Shown here: positions 1 through 10,123 of the stretch, piece by piece
How the letters are laid out: the number at the start of each line of letters is the position of its first letter
Position numbering within the stretch: the first letter of the stretch is position 1
Source: Chamaecyparis obtusa
Lineage: Eukaryota; Streptophyta; Pinopsida; Cupressales; Cupressaceae
NCBI GenBank assembly: GCA_027943335.1
Contig: BSBK01003560.1
Location: forward strand, 372,001-436,000
DNA: 64,000 nt
Direction: 5' to 3'
Program-made: the position numbers and the translations under genes
The notes under the pieces: model-generated
Database searches by the model: none
The model's input: only the letters and a program-made list of their open reading frames with translations
Told to the model about the DNA's origin: nothing

Positions 1-365
1 GTTGAAATCTAAAATTTATGGTATGAAGACCTATAACTTGCAACTAAGAATATGATACTGAATAATTATGACTTATTTTAAAAATTCAAGAAAACTTAAC
101 CATTTCTATAGCGATTACTTAAAAAAAAGTATACCTGATCGATGACTCAATATTTGTAACCTCTCAGAAACTTTTCCTTTCCACTTCAATATCTTTCCTT
201 GATAATTCTTGATCTCCTCAGAACCACTAGAAAAAAAATAATGACAACAGAACTTGCTACTTTAGAAAATTGCATCAATACTTAACTTAAACATTACAGT
301 CATGATGGGTGTAACAAAATCTGATATGCTAATAGACAAACTCATTTTGCACAAAATGGCATTAA
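1..365. other. Left flank, no gene seen
   Basis: AT-rich sequence without a convincing reading frame, RNA gene or repeat boundary. It is the old insertion site of the LTR element that starts at 371; its last five bases before the LTR belong to the target duplication. Confidence 0.5.
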
Positions 366-370
366 ACATG
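366..370. repeat. Left target-site duplication (ACATG)
   Basis: ACATG immediately before the left LTR, matching 7849-7853. Five bases is the usual duplication length for plant LTR elements. Confidence 0.85.
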
Positions 371-421
371 TATTGGCATTAAGTATGATTATCATTAGTG
401 ACAACACTTATTCAGACTCTA

Positions 422-573
422 TGTGTTTACCGAGCAGAACAGTGTTTACCGAGCAGAACAGTGTTTACCGAGCAGAACAGTGTTTATCGAGTAGAACAAT
501 GTTTACCGAGTAGAACAGTGTTTACCAAGAAGAACAATGTTTACCAAGCAAAACAGTGTTTACCGAGTAGAAT
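422..573 (+). repeat. 19-bp tandem array in left LTR
   Basis: Eight head-to-tail units close to AGTGTTTACCGAGCAGAAC, followed by a partial unit. Units differ mainly at the GAG(C/T)AGAA positions. The array sits upstream of the TATA box, where enhancer repeats lie in many plant LTRs. Confidence 0.9.
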
Positions 574-912
574 AGTGCTTATGAGTTATCTTTTCAAAGT
601 GATGAGATGAGCAGTGTTTACCGAGTGCCAGCACGGTAAACAGGGAATTCAGTCTCTACCGAGTGACACTATATCTATCGAGTCTCCAGTATATACCGAG
701 TTTGAAACTACAACTGAGTGGTTAGTATGGACTGAGCCTCCACTTCTACCGAGTGCATGATGATGCTGAGTAACGTAGTGGATGCCGAGTATCAGAAAGT
801 CACCGAGTTAGTTTGCAGTAATCGAGTCGCTATATTTGGGCCGACTCAGTAATACTTGTGTTTGCTTGTTTAGAGCCGACTTTGCTATTGTTTTGTAATT
901 ATTTTGGATTGA

Positions 913-920
913 TATATAAA
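913..920 (+). promoter_or_regulatory. TATA box of left LTR
   Basis: TATATAAA, conserved in the right LTR at 7201-7208. It is the best candidate for the element's own promoter; transcription would begin about 30 bp downstream. Confidence 0.6.
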
Positions 921-1562
921 CAATGTTTTGTATCATAGCCAAAGTGTGAAAAGGGTGAAGCGAAAAAGAAAAGAAAGGTAGAGATAAGTGAATTACAAAG
1001 GGATACAATAGTATAAGAAGTAGTATAGACATATCTATCACAGAAGGTGATCAGTACATCAGAGAATCTCAATCAGCAAGCACAGTTGCAAGTAAGAGAT
1101 CTACTGTTTCATCCTAACAGGTGAATCGGCCCTAAATCCTTTAACTGGGTAGACTTAACAGTCTTTGCAAAAATCTCTTAACCGAGTGCATACTTCTTTG
1201 TATGTTTGTAAATCCTCTAACAAGGTGGACCTAGCAGTCCTTATTGCTCCTAACAAGGCAGATCATCAGAAGTGATCATTGTAAGCCTTAACCAGAAAAA
1301 TTTATACTACAGTATTGAAGTTTAGTGGGTTTCATCCCCACCCCAGTTTTACTTTCTATTTGGAAGGTTTCTGGGTCACCAAATCTCTGTGTTCAAACTG
1401 TTATGAATGTTTTATTCTTTCTATTACTCATGCATACAGTTAGCTTATCAATCTAATGTCATTGAGAAAATGGTTGAGATCTAAAATTTGTAAAAGTTTT
1501 GAAGTTACTGATTCACCCCTCCCCTCTCAGTAACCTAGCTAGTCTTGAATATTTCCAACAAT

Positions 1563-1574
1563 TGGTATCAGAGC
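1563..1574 (+). other. Primer binding site (initiator Met tRNA type)
   Basis: TGGTATCAGAGC two bases after the LTR end. It is complementary to the 3' end of plant initiator methionine tRNA, the standard primer of many plant LTR retrotransposons. Confidence 0.9.
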
Positions 1575-1624
1575 TCCGTGGTTCTCAGAATAAAGTTTGA
1601 CAGCTTGAGAAAAGATTTAGGACA

Positions 1625-2617
1625 ATGGAGATATTCAGACTTAACAAAGTAATTGAGAATGAAAAGCTAGATCTGGAAATGGCCATAACTCAACTCAATG
1701 AAGCAAAAGAACTTCTAGAAAAGAATGGATCTCTGCAAGAAGAAGTAAGAAAATTGAAAAGAGAACAGGAAATTCAGTCAACAAGATTCTATGAAATCTT
1801 GGAACAAAGAAACAAGATGAAAGATGAAATAAATGGAAAGAACAATGAAATCCAGAATCAATCCCTTCAGCTAGAAAACCTTATTAATCAAGTCTCCAAT
1901 GCAAATGAAGAAATCTTAACTCTAAGATCAGAAAATGAAAATATAAGAGAGGAACTGAGATCTGAAAAGAAAATCAATTTAAGATTGATGAGTGACCTAG
2001 ATACTGAAAGGCAAATCAATGAAAGAATGTTGAAATCTCAAGAAGATATAAATCAGGTGTATGAACGAAACCTTCATAAGCAAAAAGGAAAAGTAGGACT
2101 TGGATACAAAGAGGAAGGTGAATCCTCCAAACAAGGTACTCAAATGAATCGGAAACCTACTTGTAATCACTGTGGCAAAATTGGTAATACTTCAAACAAA
2201 TGTTGGAGCAATGGAAAAGCAAAATTCAATGGAAAATGCTACAATTGCAATCAGCATGGTCATAAAGAAAATGAATGCAAGGAGAAACCAAGATTTGAAG
2301 GCAAATGTCACAAATGTAACAAACAAGGTCACAAGGCATCAGAATGCAGAACTAAAACACCCAATCCAGCAGAACAAATCATGAAAGTAATATTTGGTTG
2401 GGATTACAACACTTGGTGTAGATGTCATTACTGTGGAGAATATGGACACATTGGCATGAATTGTATAAGGCATCACTTGAGAAAAAGGGATACTACCATA
2501 AGATGTTACAAATGCACTAAGCTTGGTCACATAGCTAAAAATTGCATGAATTTAGGCAAAGTTGAAGATGAAAAGAAAGCAAAAGTAGATAGCATCAGGA
2601 AGCAGATAAGACAATAG
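1625..2617 (+). CDS. Gag-like coiled-coil protein with five CCHC-type zinc knuckles
   Basis: A 330-residue frame starting 51 bases after the primer site. Residues about 5-155 are rich in Glu, Lys, Leu and Asn with heptad-like spacing, predicted coiled coil. Knuckles of the form C-x2-C-x4-H-x4-C begin near residues 180, 205, 228, 267 and 294, for example CYNCNQHGHKENEC. In the first the His is Asn (CNHCGKIGNTSNKC), so it is probably impaired. LTR-element gag proteins of this type bind and package element RNA. The usual N-terminal copia gag domain is not recognisable, so the protein looks shortened. After the TAG at 2615 the same frame reads on to 2698 starting WIPK, a phrase found near the end of copia-type gag. 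The original protein may therefore have been about 27 residues longer and the TAG a later change from CAG. Confidence 0.8.
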   Translation: MEIFRLNKVIENEKLDLEMAITQLNEAKELLEKNGSLQEEVRKLKREQEIQSTRFYEILEQRNKMKDEINGKNNEIQNQSLQLENLINQVSNANEEILTLRSENENIREELRSEKKINLRLMSDLDTERQINERMLKSQEDINQVYERNLHKQKGKVGLGYKEEGESSKQGTQMNRKPTCNHCGKIGNTSNKCWSNGKAKFNGKCYNCNQHGHKENECKEKPRFEGKCHKCNKQGHKASECRTKTPNPAEQIMKVIFGWDYNTWCRCHYCGEYGHIGMNCIRHHLRKRDTTIRCYKCTKLGHIAKNCMNLGKVEDEKKAKVDSIRKQIRQ

Positions 2618-3118
2618 TGGATCCCTAAACCTATCGAGAAAACCAGTCCAAGTAATGAAGTCACTCATGAAGGGAGTGGCTCTATCAATTCTAACTAAGT
2701 CTCCAAGAAAGCACTGGAACTGTATCCTCATAAACATATTCCAAACAGTTCCTAAATTGAAAGGAAGAAAGATCCAAATCAATATGCAAGATATAGGAGG
2801 ATCGCAGGAAGGTCGGTATCAGTATCAACCAAGCAAGGTCGGGAGTAACGTAATTTCATTCAGTTACCGAGTAAGGTCGGAGCAGTATGTTCCCCGAGTT
2901 GTGGAATCTTCACCGAGCAATTAATGCTTAGTGAATGACAGTCTGTCGAATTCTATACCCTAATTCCTATGGAGCATTAATGACAAAGTTTTAACAAAAA
3001 GCATGAAATCAAATTCATTCTTCACCAAGAATATCAGCATATTGAGCAGAAAAATTTCTAAGTGCGATCAAGTGATTCAAAGCAAAATTTTGCAGCAGAA
3101 ATATTTCGAAGAGCTACC
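2618..3118 (+). other. Spacer between gag-like ORF and second ORF
   Basis: Holds the in-frame gag continuation to 2698, then sequence with no supported gene. ACCGAGT-like motifs recur at about 2867, 2895 and 2911. No pol domain is seen here, where protease and integrase would start in an autonomous copia element. Confidence 0.6.
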
Positions 3119-6100
3119 ATGGCATCATCCAGCACCAAAGTAAAGAAAGGTTCAGAAATGTTAGTTCATGGAGAATGGAAAGCGTCGGATTTCAAACTCG
3201 TGCCCGCGATTGCAAAAACCCTATATCCGAGTGGAGCTCAGTCTCAAATTCCTCCAAAGGTACTTCTTGTAAATGACATTCACAGTCATTTTAGAGGTAC
3301 AATTCAAGAACTTGGAACCCTAGAGATAGATGTTGTTCATGATGAACTGTGTGTTGATGGTGTTCTCAAACCGGAACATAAACATTTGGAAGATAAGGGT
3401 TTGACACATATCACCCACTTGCCTCAGAGTTTCCAGATAAAATGGATAAGATATATTCTAAGCCGAGTGCATGAAGGTAAAATTTGGCTTGAGCAACCAG
3501 TGGAAATATCAAAGAAGATGATTCACTGAATCACTAGTCTTCCCATGCTTGCCAAGGCAAAATCTACAAAAACCCTAGGTCAGGTAGAGCTGGAAAAGAA
3601 AACCCTAGCCGAATGGGATGGTAGAGGTATGAGAATAAACAACATTACCAATGTAGAACTAAAATTTGGCACATATGTAATAGCTCACAAGATATACAGT
3701 TCAAGTCGACAGAATAGTGTTCTGTGTGAAGTAGTTGACCTAGCCTATAAAATTGTGAAGAACAATCTGTCATTTGACCTAGCAGATCTATTGTTGAAAT
3801 AGTTCAACAAGAATATGGAGAGCATCCAAACCTTAAAGAACAATCCATGTAAGTTTGGCTCGTTGTTGGTTTGTTTATTTTTCTATGCTCAAAATTTTTT
3901 CCCATCTAAAGGCACGGTAAAATGGAGAAAGGATGTGCCTATTCTTTATCAGATAAATGAGTATATTATAGAAATGGGTGAGAATTTTACAAGCATAATG
4001 GATAACTATTTTGAATCCTTTAAGGAGAAGATGAATAAAAGATTCCGAATTCCACTAAAGTTGGTGGAAGATTATAAAGATGATGTTTGTTTTATGGTTG
4101 ATTGTGATAGAGTATATATTCAGGCAGTAAGGCCCAGGATTGTATGGGTAAAACCTCTTCCATATGAGGTAAACATTGATGAGACAAAGGATATAATTGA
4201 AGCCCTAGTAAATCAACCCGTTGATCCAAAAGCTCCATACTTTGGAACATATGATGAAGCTAAGGTAAGAATTGAGCTAAGCATAAAGCTTCCACAGTCG
4301 GTTAACAAAGGCAGAAAGAGGATGGCCAAGATGCAATCTAACACACTTCTAATGTTAACCGAGGAAAAAGGAGAGGATATTGTAGAAGAAGAAGAAAAGG
4401 ATGAGAGTAAAGAAGAACAAGTCCCTGTAAAGAAGAAAGGAAAGGTAACTATCACCAAGGAACCCAAGCAACCCACTGCAGTATTCACAAGGAAAAGATC
4501 AAGGGACAAGGTAGGAAAATTCAAGGATGATATAGTACTCAAAAGGCCTCCTCCCTCTTTTGAAGAAAAGATTAAGGATTTGAGAGAAGGATCTGGAATT
4601 GAAAATTTCAAATCTCTCAAATATGAAACAAGGTCAGAGGCAGAGTAGCAGGAAATTGAAGATGCTATTATTGAGAAAATGGGAAGATGGAAATACTCAC
4701 CTGAAGAATTAGCTTCTCAAATCCTAGGAGCTTTATTAAACCCAATCAAGATGAGATGGTCCAATGCAAGGCAAACTGTCAAGGACATCTATGCTCAAAC
4801 CTTAAGGCAATTGATGCCAAGTTTGAAAAATGCTGAAATAAATAAGGCATTGATAGAAAATGAGTCCAAGATGACACTAAAATTCAACAGTTGCTTAATT
4901 TTGATCAAGGCTATAGAGTCGGTTGTGAAGAGTGCAGAATCTACTTGGAAAAACATTTAACATCTTCACAAACCGAGTACTGAAACTGTGATAATTAAAG
5001 ATATTGAAGATGACAGTGATGAAGAAGATAAAGAAACAGTTCAGATTGATAATGTTGAGACAGAAGAAGCAGGAAAAGAAGCTACCGAGGAAGCTGAGAA
5101 GAATGTTGAGGAAGATGATCCAGTTCGGATAGCTGCAGAGGTAATTTCCTCACTTCCTCACTCTCCAATAAAAATTGTTACATGTAGCCCAGAGAAAACT
5201 TCAAGTGTGATTGTGACAACTCCCTCAGATACATCAAATGTCCAATCATCACTTGCACAGCTCAATGAATCAATGACAGAAGTGGCTACCACTTCATCTA
5301 TCGAGCTTCAGCCTCCTTCTTCCACCGAGTTGCAGTCTTCTATACCTTCTTCAATTTTGAGTTTTTCAGCAGTAAGTACTTCAGATTCTACAGTTGTCAA
5401 TACTTCAGTTTTTGGTTTATCAAATATTCCAGTTAGCATCCCATCAGTTGGAAGTTTATCAGTTTTCACTACAAGTCCTATTATGTCTACCATAATTTCT
5501 ACTACAAAAGCATTAAGTATAAAGACTCAACCGAGTACAAAATTTTTGAGCAAGAGTGTAGTAGAAGGTATAGATCTAGATGAGGAGATAGAAATTCCCC
5601 AGTTAGATTTTGCAAACCTCACTGCAGATCAAATGCAAATAGTTGGTGAACTCCTCCAGAAGAAAGCAAAGCAAAAGAAACTAAAAGAAGAAAGAGATAA
5701 GGAATATAAGATCATTGAGGATGCCAAGAACATTTTGAAAGAAGCTATAGGTGTTGAAGTTGATTCCTCTCAACACATTTTGTTGCAGTTGGCAGAAGCA
5801 GTTAACAAGTTCAATGATGATTCCTCTAGAATAGACAAGTTGCTTGAGAAGGTTGAGAAGAAGTTTGATAATGAAGTGCTTGAGCACATTGCTTAGCAAA
5901 TAGCTATCAATCAGGTAGGGTTATCTTCAGTTTTGACTAGCATTGAGTCCTCCCATTCCAAGGTAACATCTCTTTTTGTCAAAGTTTGTAATGTTGCCGA
6001 GTTCTCAAAGGAGATCAAAGACAAAATAAATAAGATTGATGAAGATCTGAAGATCAGTGCACAAAAGTTGCAACTTGAACCTAGTTCAAGCTCTGCACAT

Positions 6101-6415
6101 CATATGACAGTCAGATTCCTATCTAATAAGCAGTCAGAATTATTGAGAGAAGATGCAAGGATCAGATCAACATTAATAGATATTTAGAACATGATCCTTC
6201 CCATCATGGATACAATGCAAAAGCATATTGCATACTCAAAAACATTTATCCATGACAATCAGTTTTCAATTGCAGATCACATGATTGAACTCTCTGCAGA
6301 AGTCCAAGTTGCACTCCATACATGCAAGATTCTGCAAGAGAATTGGGATAGAACTCTAGCATTAATAAGTAAGGTACACTCTGATTTTATCTCACATTTT
6401 GGCATCTCCATGTAA
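3119..6415 (+). pseudogene. Unknown long element ORF (about 1,098 codons) with six nonsense codons
   Basis: One reading frame stays open from an ATG in good context (ACCATGG) to a TAA at 6413, interrupted only by stops at 3527, 3800, 4646, 4958, 5894 and 6185 and with no frameshift. I recognise no family. In order there is: a basic N-terminus; an apparently globular part to about 4300 with aromatic-rich stretches; an acidic and lysine-rich tract at about 4370-4500 (runs of E, then KKKGK); a Ser/Thr/Pro-rich tract at about 5140-5560; a predicted coiled coil at about 5640-5890; and a helical C-terminus. It occupies the place where pol would be, yet has no YxDD, DDE-type or aspartic protease motif. 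The lack of frameshifts implies it was once translated. It could be a captured host gene, an accessory or envelope-like ORF, or a structural protein of a non-autonomous family. Confidence 0.7.
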
Positions 6416-6664
6416 AATATTTGTATATACACATTTGGCATTATTGTCAAAAAGGGGGAGAACGTATATAAGATATATGAGATATGAAAGGGGGAGAAAG
6501 TATAAATAGGAAATATGAGTATGAGGTGATACAAGATATTTGTATATATACTGTATGGGGAGACATGAAATGTATATACAATAGTATGACAAAGATAAAT
6601 TTAAAAAAGAGACAGATTCGGCATGATTTTTTTTTGGGCAATAAGTGTTTTTGTCACTAATGCC

Positions 6665-6675
6665 AAAGGGGGAGA
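6665..6675 (+). other. Polypurine tract
   Basis: AAAGGGGGAGA just before the right LTR, the expected primer for plus-strand DNA synthesis. A second purine run (AAAAAGGGGGAGA) lies at about 6449-6461. Confidence 0.8.
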
Positions 6676-6727
6676 TTGTTGGCATTAAGTATGATTGTCA
6701 TTAGTGACAACACTTATTCAGACTCTG

Positions 6728-6860
6728 TGTGTTTACTGAGCAGAACAATGTTTACCAAGCAGAATAGTGTTTATTGAGCAGAACAGTGTTTACCGAGTAG
6801 AACAATGTTTACTGAGTAGAACAGTGTTTACTGAGAAGAACAGTGTTTACCGAGCAGAAC
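6728..6860 (+). repeat. 19-bp tandem array in right LTR
   Basis: Seven full units of the same 19-bp repeat as in the left LTR, plus a partial unit. There is one unit fewer than at 422-573. Confidence 0.88.
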
Positions 6861-7200
6861 AGTGCTTACCGAGTTATCTTTCTGGAGTGATGAGATGAAC
6901 AGTGTTTACCGAGTGCCAGCATGGTAAATAGGGAATTCAGTCTCTACCGAGTGACACTATATCTACCGAGTCTCCAGTATATACTGAGTTCAAACCTACA
7001 ACCGAGTGGTTAGTATGGATGGAGCCTCCACTTCTACCGAGTGCATGACGATGCCAAGTAACGTAGTGGATGCCGAGTATCAAAAAGTCACCGAGTTAGT
7101 TTGTAGTAATCGAGTCACTATATTTGGGCTGACTCAGTAATACTTGTGTTTTCTTGTTTAGAGTCAACTTTGCTATTGTTTTGTAATTATTTTGGATTGA

Positions 7201-7208
7201 TATATAAA
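7201..7208 (+). promoter_or_regulatory. TATA box of right LTR
   Basis: TATATAAA at the position equivalent to 913-920. It could drive transcription outward into the right flank. Confidence 0.55.
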
Positions 7209-7848
7209 CAATGTTTTGTATCATATCCAAAGTGTGAAAAGGGTGAAGTGAAAAAGAAAAGAAAGGCAGAGATAAGCGAATTACAAAGGGATACAATAGT
7301 ATAAGAAGCAGCAGAGACATATCTATCACAGAAGGTGATCAGTACATTAGAGAATCTCAATCAGAAAGCACAATTGCAAGTAAGAGATCTACTGTTTCAT
7401 CCTAACAGGTGAATCAGCCCCAAATCCTTTAACCGGGTAGACTTAACAGTCTTTGCAAAAATCTCTTAACTGAGTGCATACTTCTTTGTATGTTTGTAAA
7501 TCCTCTAACAAGGTGGACCTAGCAGTCCTTATTGCTCATAACAGGGTAGATAATCAGAAGTGATCATTGTAAGCCTTAACCGGAAAACTTTATACTGCAG
7601 TATTGAATTTTAGTGGGTTTCATCCCCACCCCAGTTTTACTTTCTATTTGGAAGGTTTCTGGGTCACCAAATCTTTGTGTTCAAAGTGTTATGAATGTTT
7701 TATTCTTTCTGTTACTCATGCATATAGTTAGCTTATCAATCTAATGTTATTGAGAAAATGGTTGAGATCTAAAATTTGTAAAAGTTTTGAAGTTACTGAT
7801 TCACCCCTCCCCTTTCAATAACCTAGCTAGTCTTGAATATTTCCAACA

Positions 7849-7853
7849 ACATG
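7849..7853. repeat. Right target-site duplication (ACATG)
   Basis: ACATG directly after the right LTR, matching 366-370. Confidence 0.85.
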
Positions 7854-8454
7854 GATTTTGGTGTACATGTGGTACATAAATTCCTTCATCGAAGACATTA
7901 TCTATTACATTTATAATTATTTATTTAGGTTCCATAGCACTAGCATATACACAAAAAGAATCTGTATTAAAAAGAAATATGGACACTGCATATATATAAA
8001 AATAACCTGTTAAAAAAAAAGAGGCCACTGAGGACAGGTCTCCAGAAACAACATTACCCAACTCTTTTTCTCAAGCCAAAGATTCGGTGTGTTCAATTGC
8101 CTAGACTAGCAGTCAATTCTATGTTGAGTATATCTATCAGGCCCTCCTGTAGTTTGAACAAATTAAGAATAGAAGATAGGAATTGATTTAACACTTCACC
8201 TACTCAAAAACACAAACCAATGAAATAATCCACATTAGGCCAAGAGAGTTTGACGCATTCAATACAAGAATACTTACACAAAATGAAGTCGAATCATGCC
8301 AGACAATGACAATGAGAAGTTGACTATTGGCCCTTCTAGTTTTTTATTTGATAGTTGCCTGAAAATGACACATTCAATATGCACTTATGAGAAAAGACTT
8401 GGAATGAATGAAACTAATTAAATAATGAAGGTATGTTAGTTTGAGCTTCACTTG
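7854..8454. other. No gene seen
   Basis: AT-rich flank of the LTR element with no supported coding or RNA feature. Confidence 0.5.
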
Positions 8455-8530
8455 GTTTCGAGAATACTTTAATATTATCTACTTAACCAGGCCAACCACG
8501 TGAAGGTGGAAGCTCATCTGGCCTCACCCC
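8455..8530 (+). repeat. Dispersed repeat segment with CACGTG core
   Basis: About 75 bp shared with about 10907-10985 and 11428-11505. The shared core includes GGCCAACCACGTGAAGGTGG, with a G-box hexamer CACGTG and a small CCAC/GTGG stem. It is part of a larger unit that is more complete at 10.8-12.1 kb; only this fragment is recognisable here. Confidence 0.7.
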
Positions 8531-8821
8531 CCTCCCCCTAACATCAATCTAAATTCCCCATTAACATCTAATTACACACTTCATTCATCCATTTATGAAT
8601 TATAACATTCAATCAATACAATCACATAACATCCATTAATATGATATAACATTCATTAATACGCAACACTAATCAAGAATTCATTAATACATAACAATAT
8701 TCATTAACATGACATATAATTCAATATTAATACATAACATTCATAGATAATTACTTAAAACAACATTCATGGAGTTATAATGATAGTTTTACTGATATTT
8801 TTGTCACAATTTGATGTTCAG
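8531..8821. repeat. AT-rich degenerate short repeats
   Basis: Many imperfect copies of ATTCATTAATAC and ATAACATTCATTAA between about 8580 and 8760. Simple-sequence derived; no gene seen. Confidence 0.5.
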
Positions 8822-9328
8822 GATAGGGGGAAAGCACTTGCAACAACAAAGGCAATAGTTGTAGATACAGATGAGGATATCCCAGAAATCCCTAATATAA
8901 TAAATACAGTGAAGATAAAACTAAAAAGAGTCAATGCAAAAATTATTACTATTTTGCATGATGCTACTACTAGCCTCACCGCGATGTGCATGACCAGGTA
9001 ATTGAGCAAGCAAAAAATCTTGTAACAAGAACACATACATATTCTAGTTCACGACATAAAAGAGTATAAAATATAAACCTTTATTGAACTTTTGTTATAA
9101 CTAAAGATTCATTACTACTTACTTCAAAATGACGTGCTCGCGCCATCAATTCATTTGTCCTCTTTAGCATCTCCTTGGTTGGATTTGCATCTTCCAAAAT
9201 AGTAATAATTTATACATTACTCTTTTTAGTTTTTTCTTCACCGTATTTATTATATTAGGGATTTCTGGGATATCCTCATCTGTATCTATAGTTATTGCCT
9301 GTGTTGTTGTAGGTTCTTTTTCCCTATC
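8822..9328. repeat. Long inverted repeat, 143-bp arms
   Basis: The arm at 8822-8964 is the reverse complement of 9187-9328 with few mismatches; the spacer is about 222 bp. The arm reads open on the plus strand (VVDTDEDIPEIPNI) but is not a recognised domain. The right arm ends just before a B3-domain relic, so this may be a piece of the same ancestral gene that has been inverted. Confidence 0.85.
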
Positions 9329-9361
9329 GAATATTTATCTTCAGGTGTCTAATTCATTCTA

Positions 9362-10123
9362 TTGCTTGTTGCCAGGGGGTCACAGTCAGTGATTGGGAGA
9401 GCCCTGTTTTGGCACCAGTCATGTAGTACAAGCACTAGAATTGAGTTTTTTGGCATGGGCTGGGAAATTTTTGTATATCAACATGCGATAGAGTCTGTGG
9501 ATTTTTTAGTATTTAAATACATATGTGGGATGTATTTCAGAGTTTGGATATATGGGAAGAATGGTTGTGAAAAAGATATTTCTATTTTTCATTTTGAGAA
9601 GATCTAGAGTGATTTTGAGTCATAGAGGAAATGCCCTAATCCTTCAAAAAGTGTTATTTCGATGAGTTCTGATCACTTGAGGGATAGAAAATTATATGTT
9701 GAGTTGAAAAGAAAATCAACAGAAGACACTGAAAATGAAGTGAAAATTATCTCTATTATATTACAGTCTCCTATAATTTGCAAGTTTGTTTGACAGGGGT
9801 TCAAGAAGCCAATCTATTATTGTCTAAAGGATATTTTGGGTTTATGTGTTTTGTTATGTGTTTTCTAATAACAGTGTTTAGATGGTTCTTAAGGTAATGT
9901 TGCTTATTTTATGTGAAAATTTGTTCTACAAACAACACTGAACACATTTGTAGATAAACTCAAATTACCAAGAGAAAGAACGATGGTGACTCTTGTGGAT
10001 TCTAACAGAAGGGAATGGCCTTTACGATTCCTCGGAGATCTCCCTGAAGCTTCCTTGATTCATGGATGGAGATATTTTTCAATTGCCAATAATCTTGAGG
10101 ATGGAGATGCCTACATTTTTTAG
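9362..10123 (+). pseudogene. B3-domain (REM-like) transcription factor relic
   Basis: Two separate B3 pieces lie on this strand. The first, about 9450-9590, reads GWEIFVYQHAIESVDFLVFKY followed shortly by NGCEKD, matching the C-terminal half of plant B3 domains. The second, about 9956-10120, contains KLKLPRERTMVTLVD, then REWPLRFLGDL, then GWRYFSIANNLEDGDAYIF, which is most of a second B3 domain, stopped by TAG at 10121. B3 domains bind DNA; REM proteins often carry several. The N-terminal half of the first domain is missing and frames are broken between the pieces, so this is a fragment and not a working gene. The family call is by motif only. Confidence 0.7.

Larger units (their letters stand above)
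371..1560 (+). repeat. Left LTR
   Basis: Starts TATTGGCATT, where the right copy has TGTTGGCATT, and ends CCAACA. It contains a 19-bp tandem array near its 5' end, many ACCGAGT-like motifs between about 600 and 830, and a TATA box at 913-920, so U3 is about 0.57 kb. It is 18 bp longer than the right LTR, close to one unit of the tandem array. Confidence 0.92.
6677..7848 (+). repeat. Right LTR
   Basis: 1,172 bp, TGTTGG...CCAACA, co-linear with 371-1560 throughout, with many scattered substitutions, many of them transitions between C and T or G and A. It carries the same tandem array, ACCGAGT motifs and TATA box. Confidence 0.93.
366..7853 (+). mobile_element. Non-autonomous LTR retrotransposon, complete, with target duplications
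   Basis: Two direct repeats of about 1.18 kb (371-1560 and 6677-7848) bracket a 5.1-kb interior. The right LTR has the usual TG...CA ends (TGTTGG...CCAACA); the left begins TATTGG, one substitution away. Five-base duplications ACATG flank both ends. A tRNA-Met type primer site follows the left LTR and a polypurine tract precedes the right one. The interior encodes a coiled-coil and zinc-knuckle protein of the gag type and a long unknown reading region, but I see no protease, integrase, reverse transcriptase or RNase H motif. The element must therefore have moved with help in trans. The primer site and the C-terminal gag style suggest a Ty1/copia relative, but without pol the superfamily is uncertain. 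The LTRs are roughly 95% alike by eye, so the insertion is not very recent. Confidence 0.9.
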
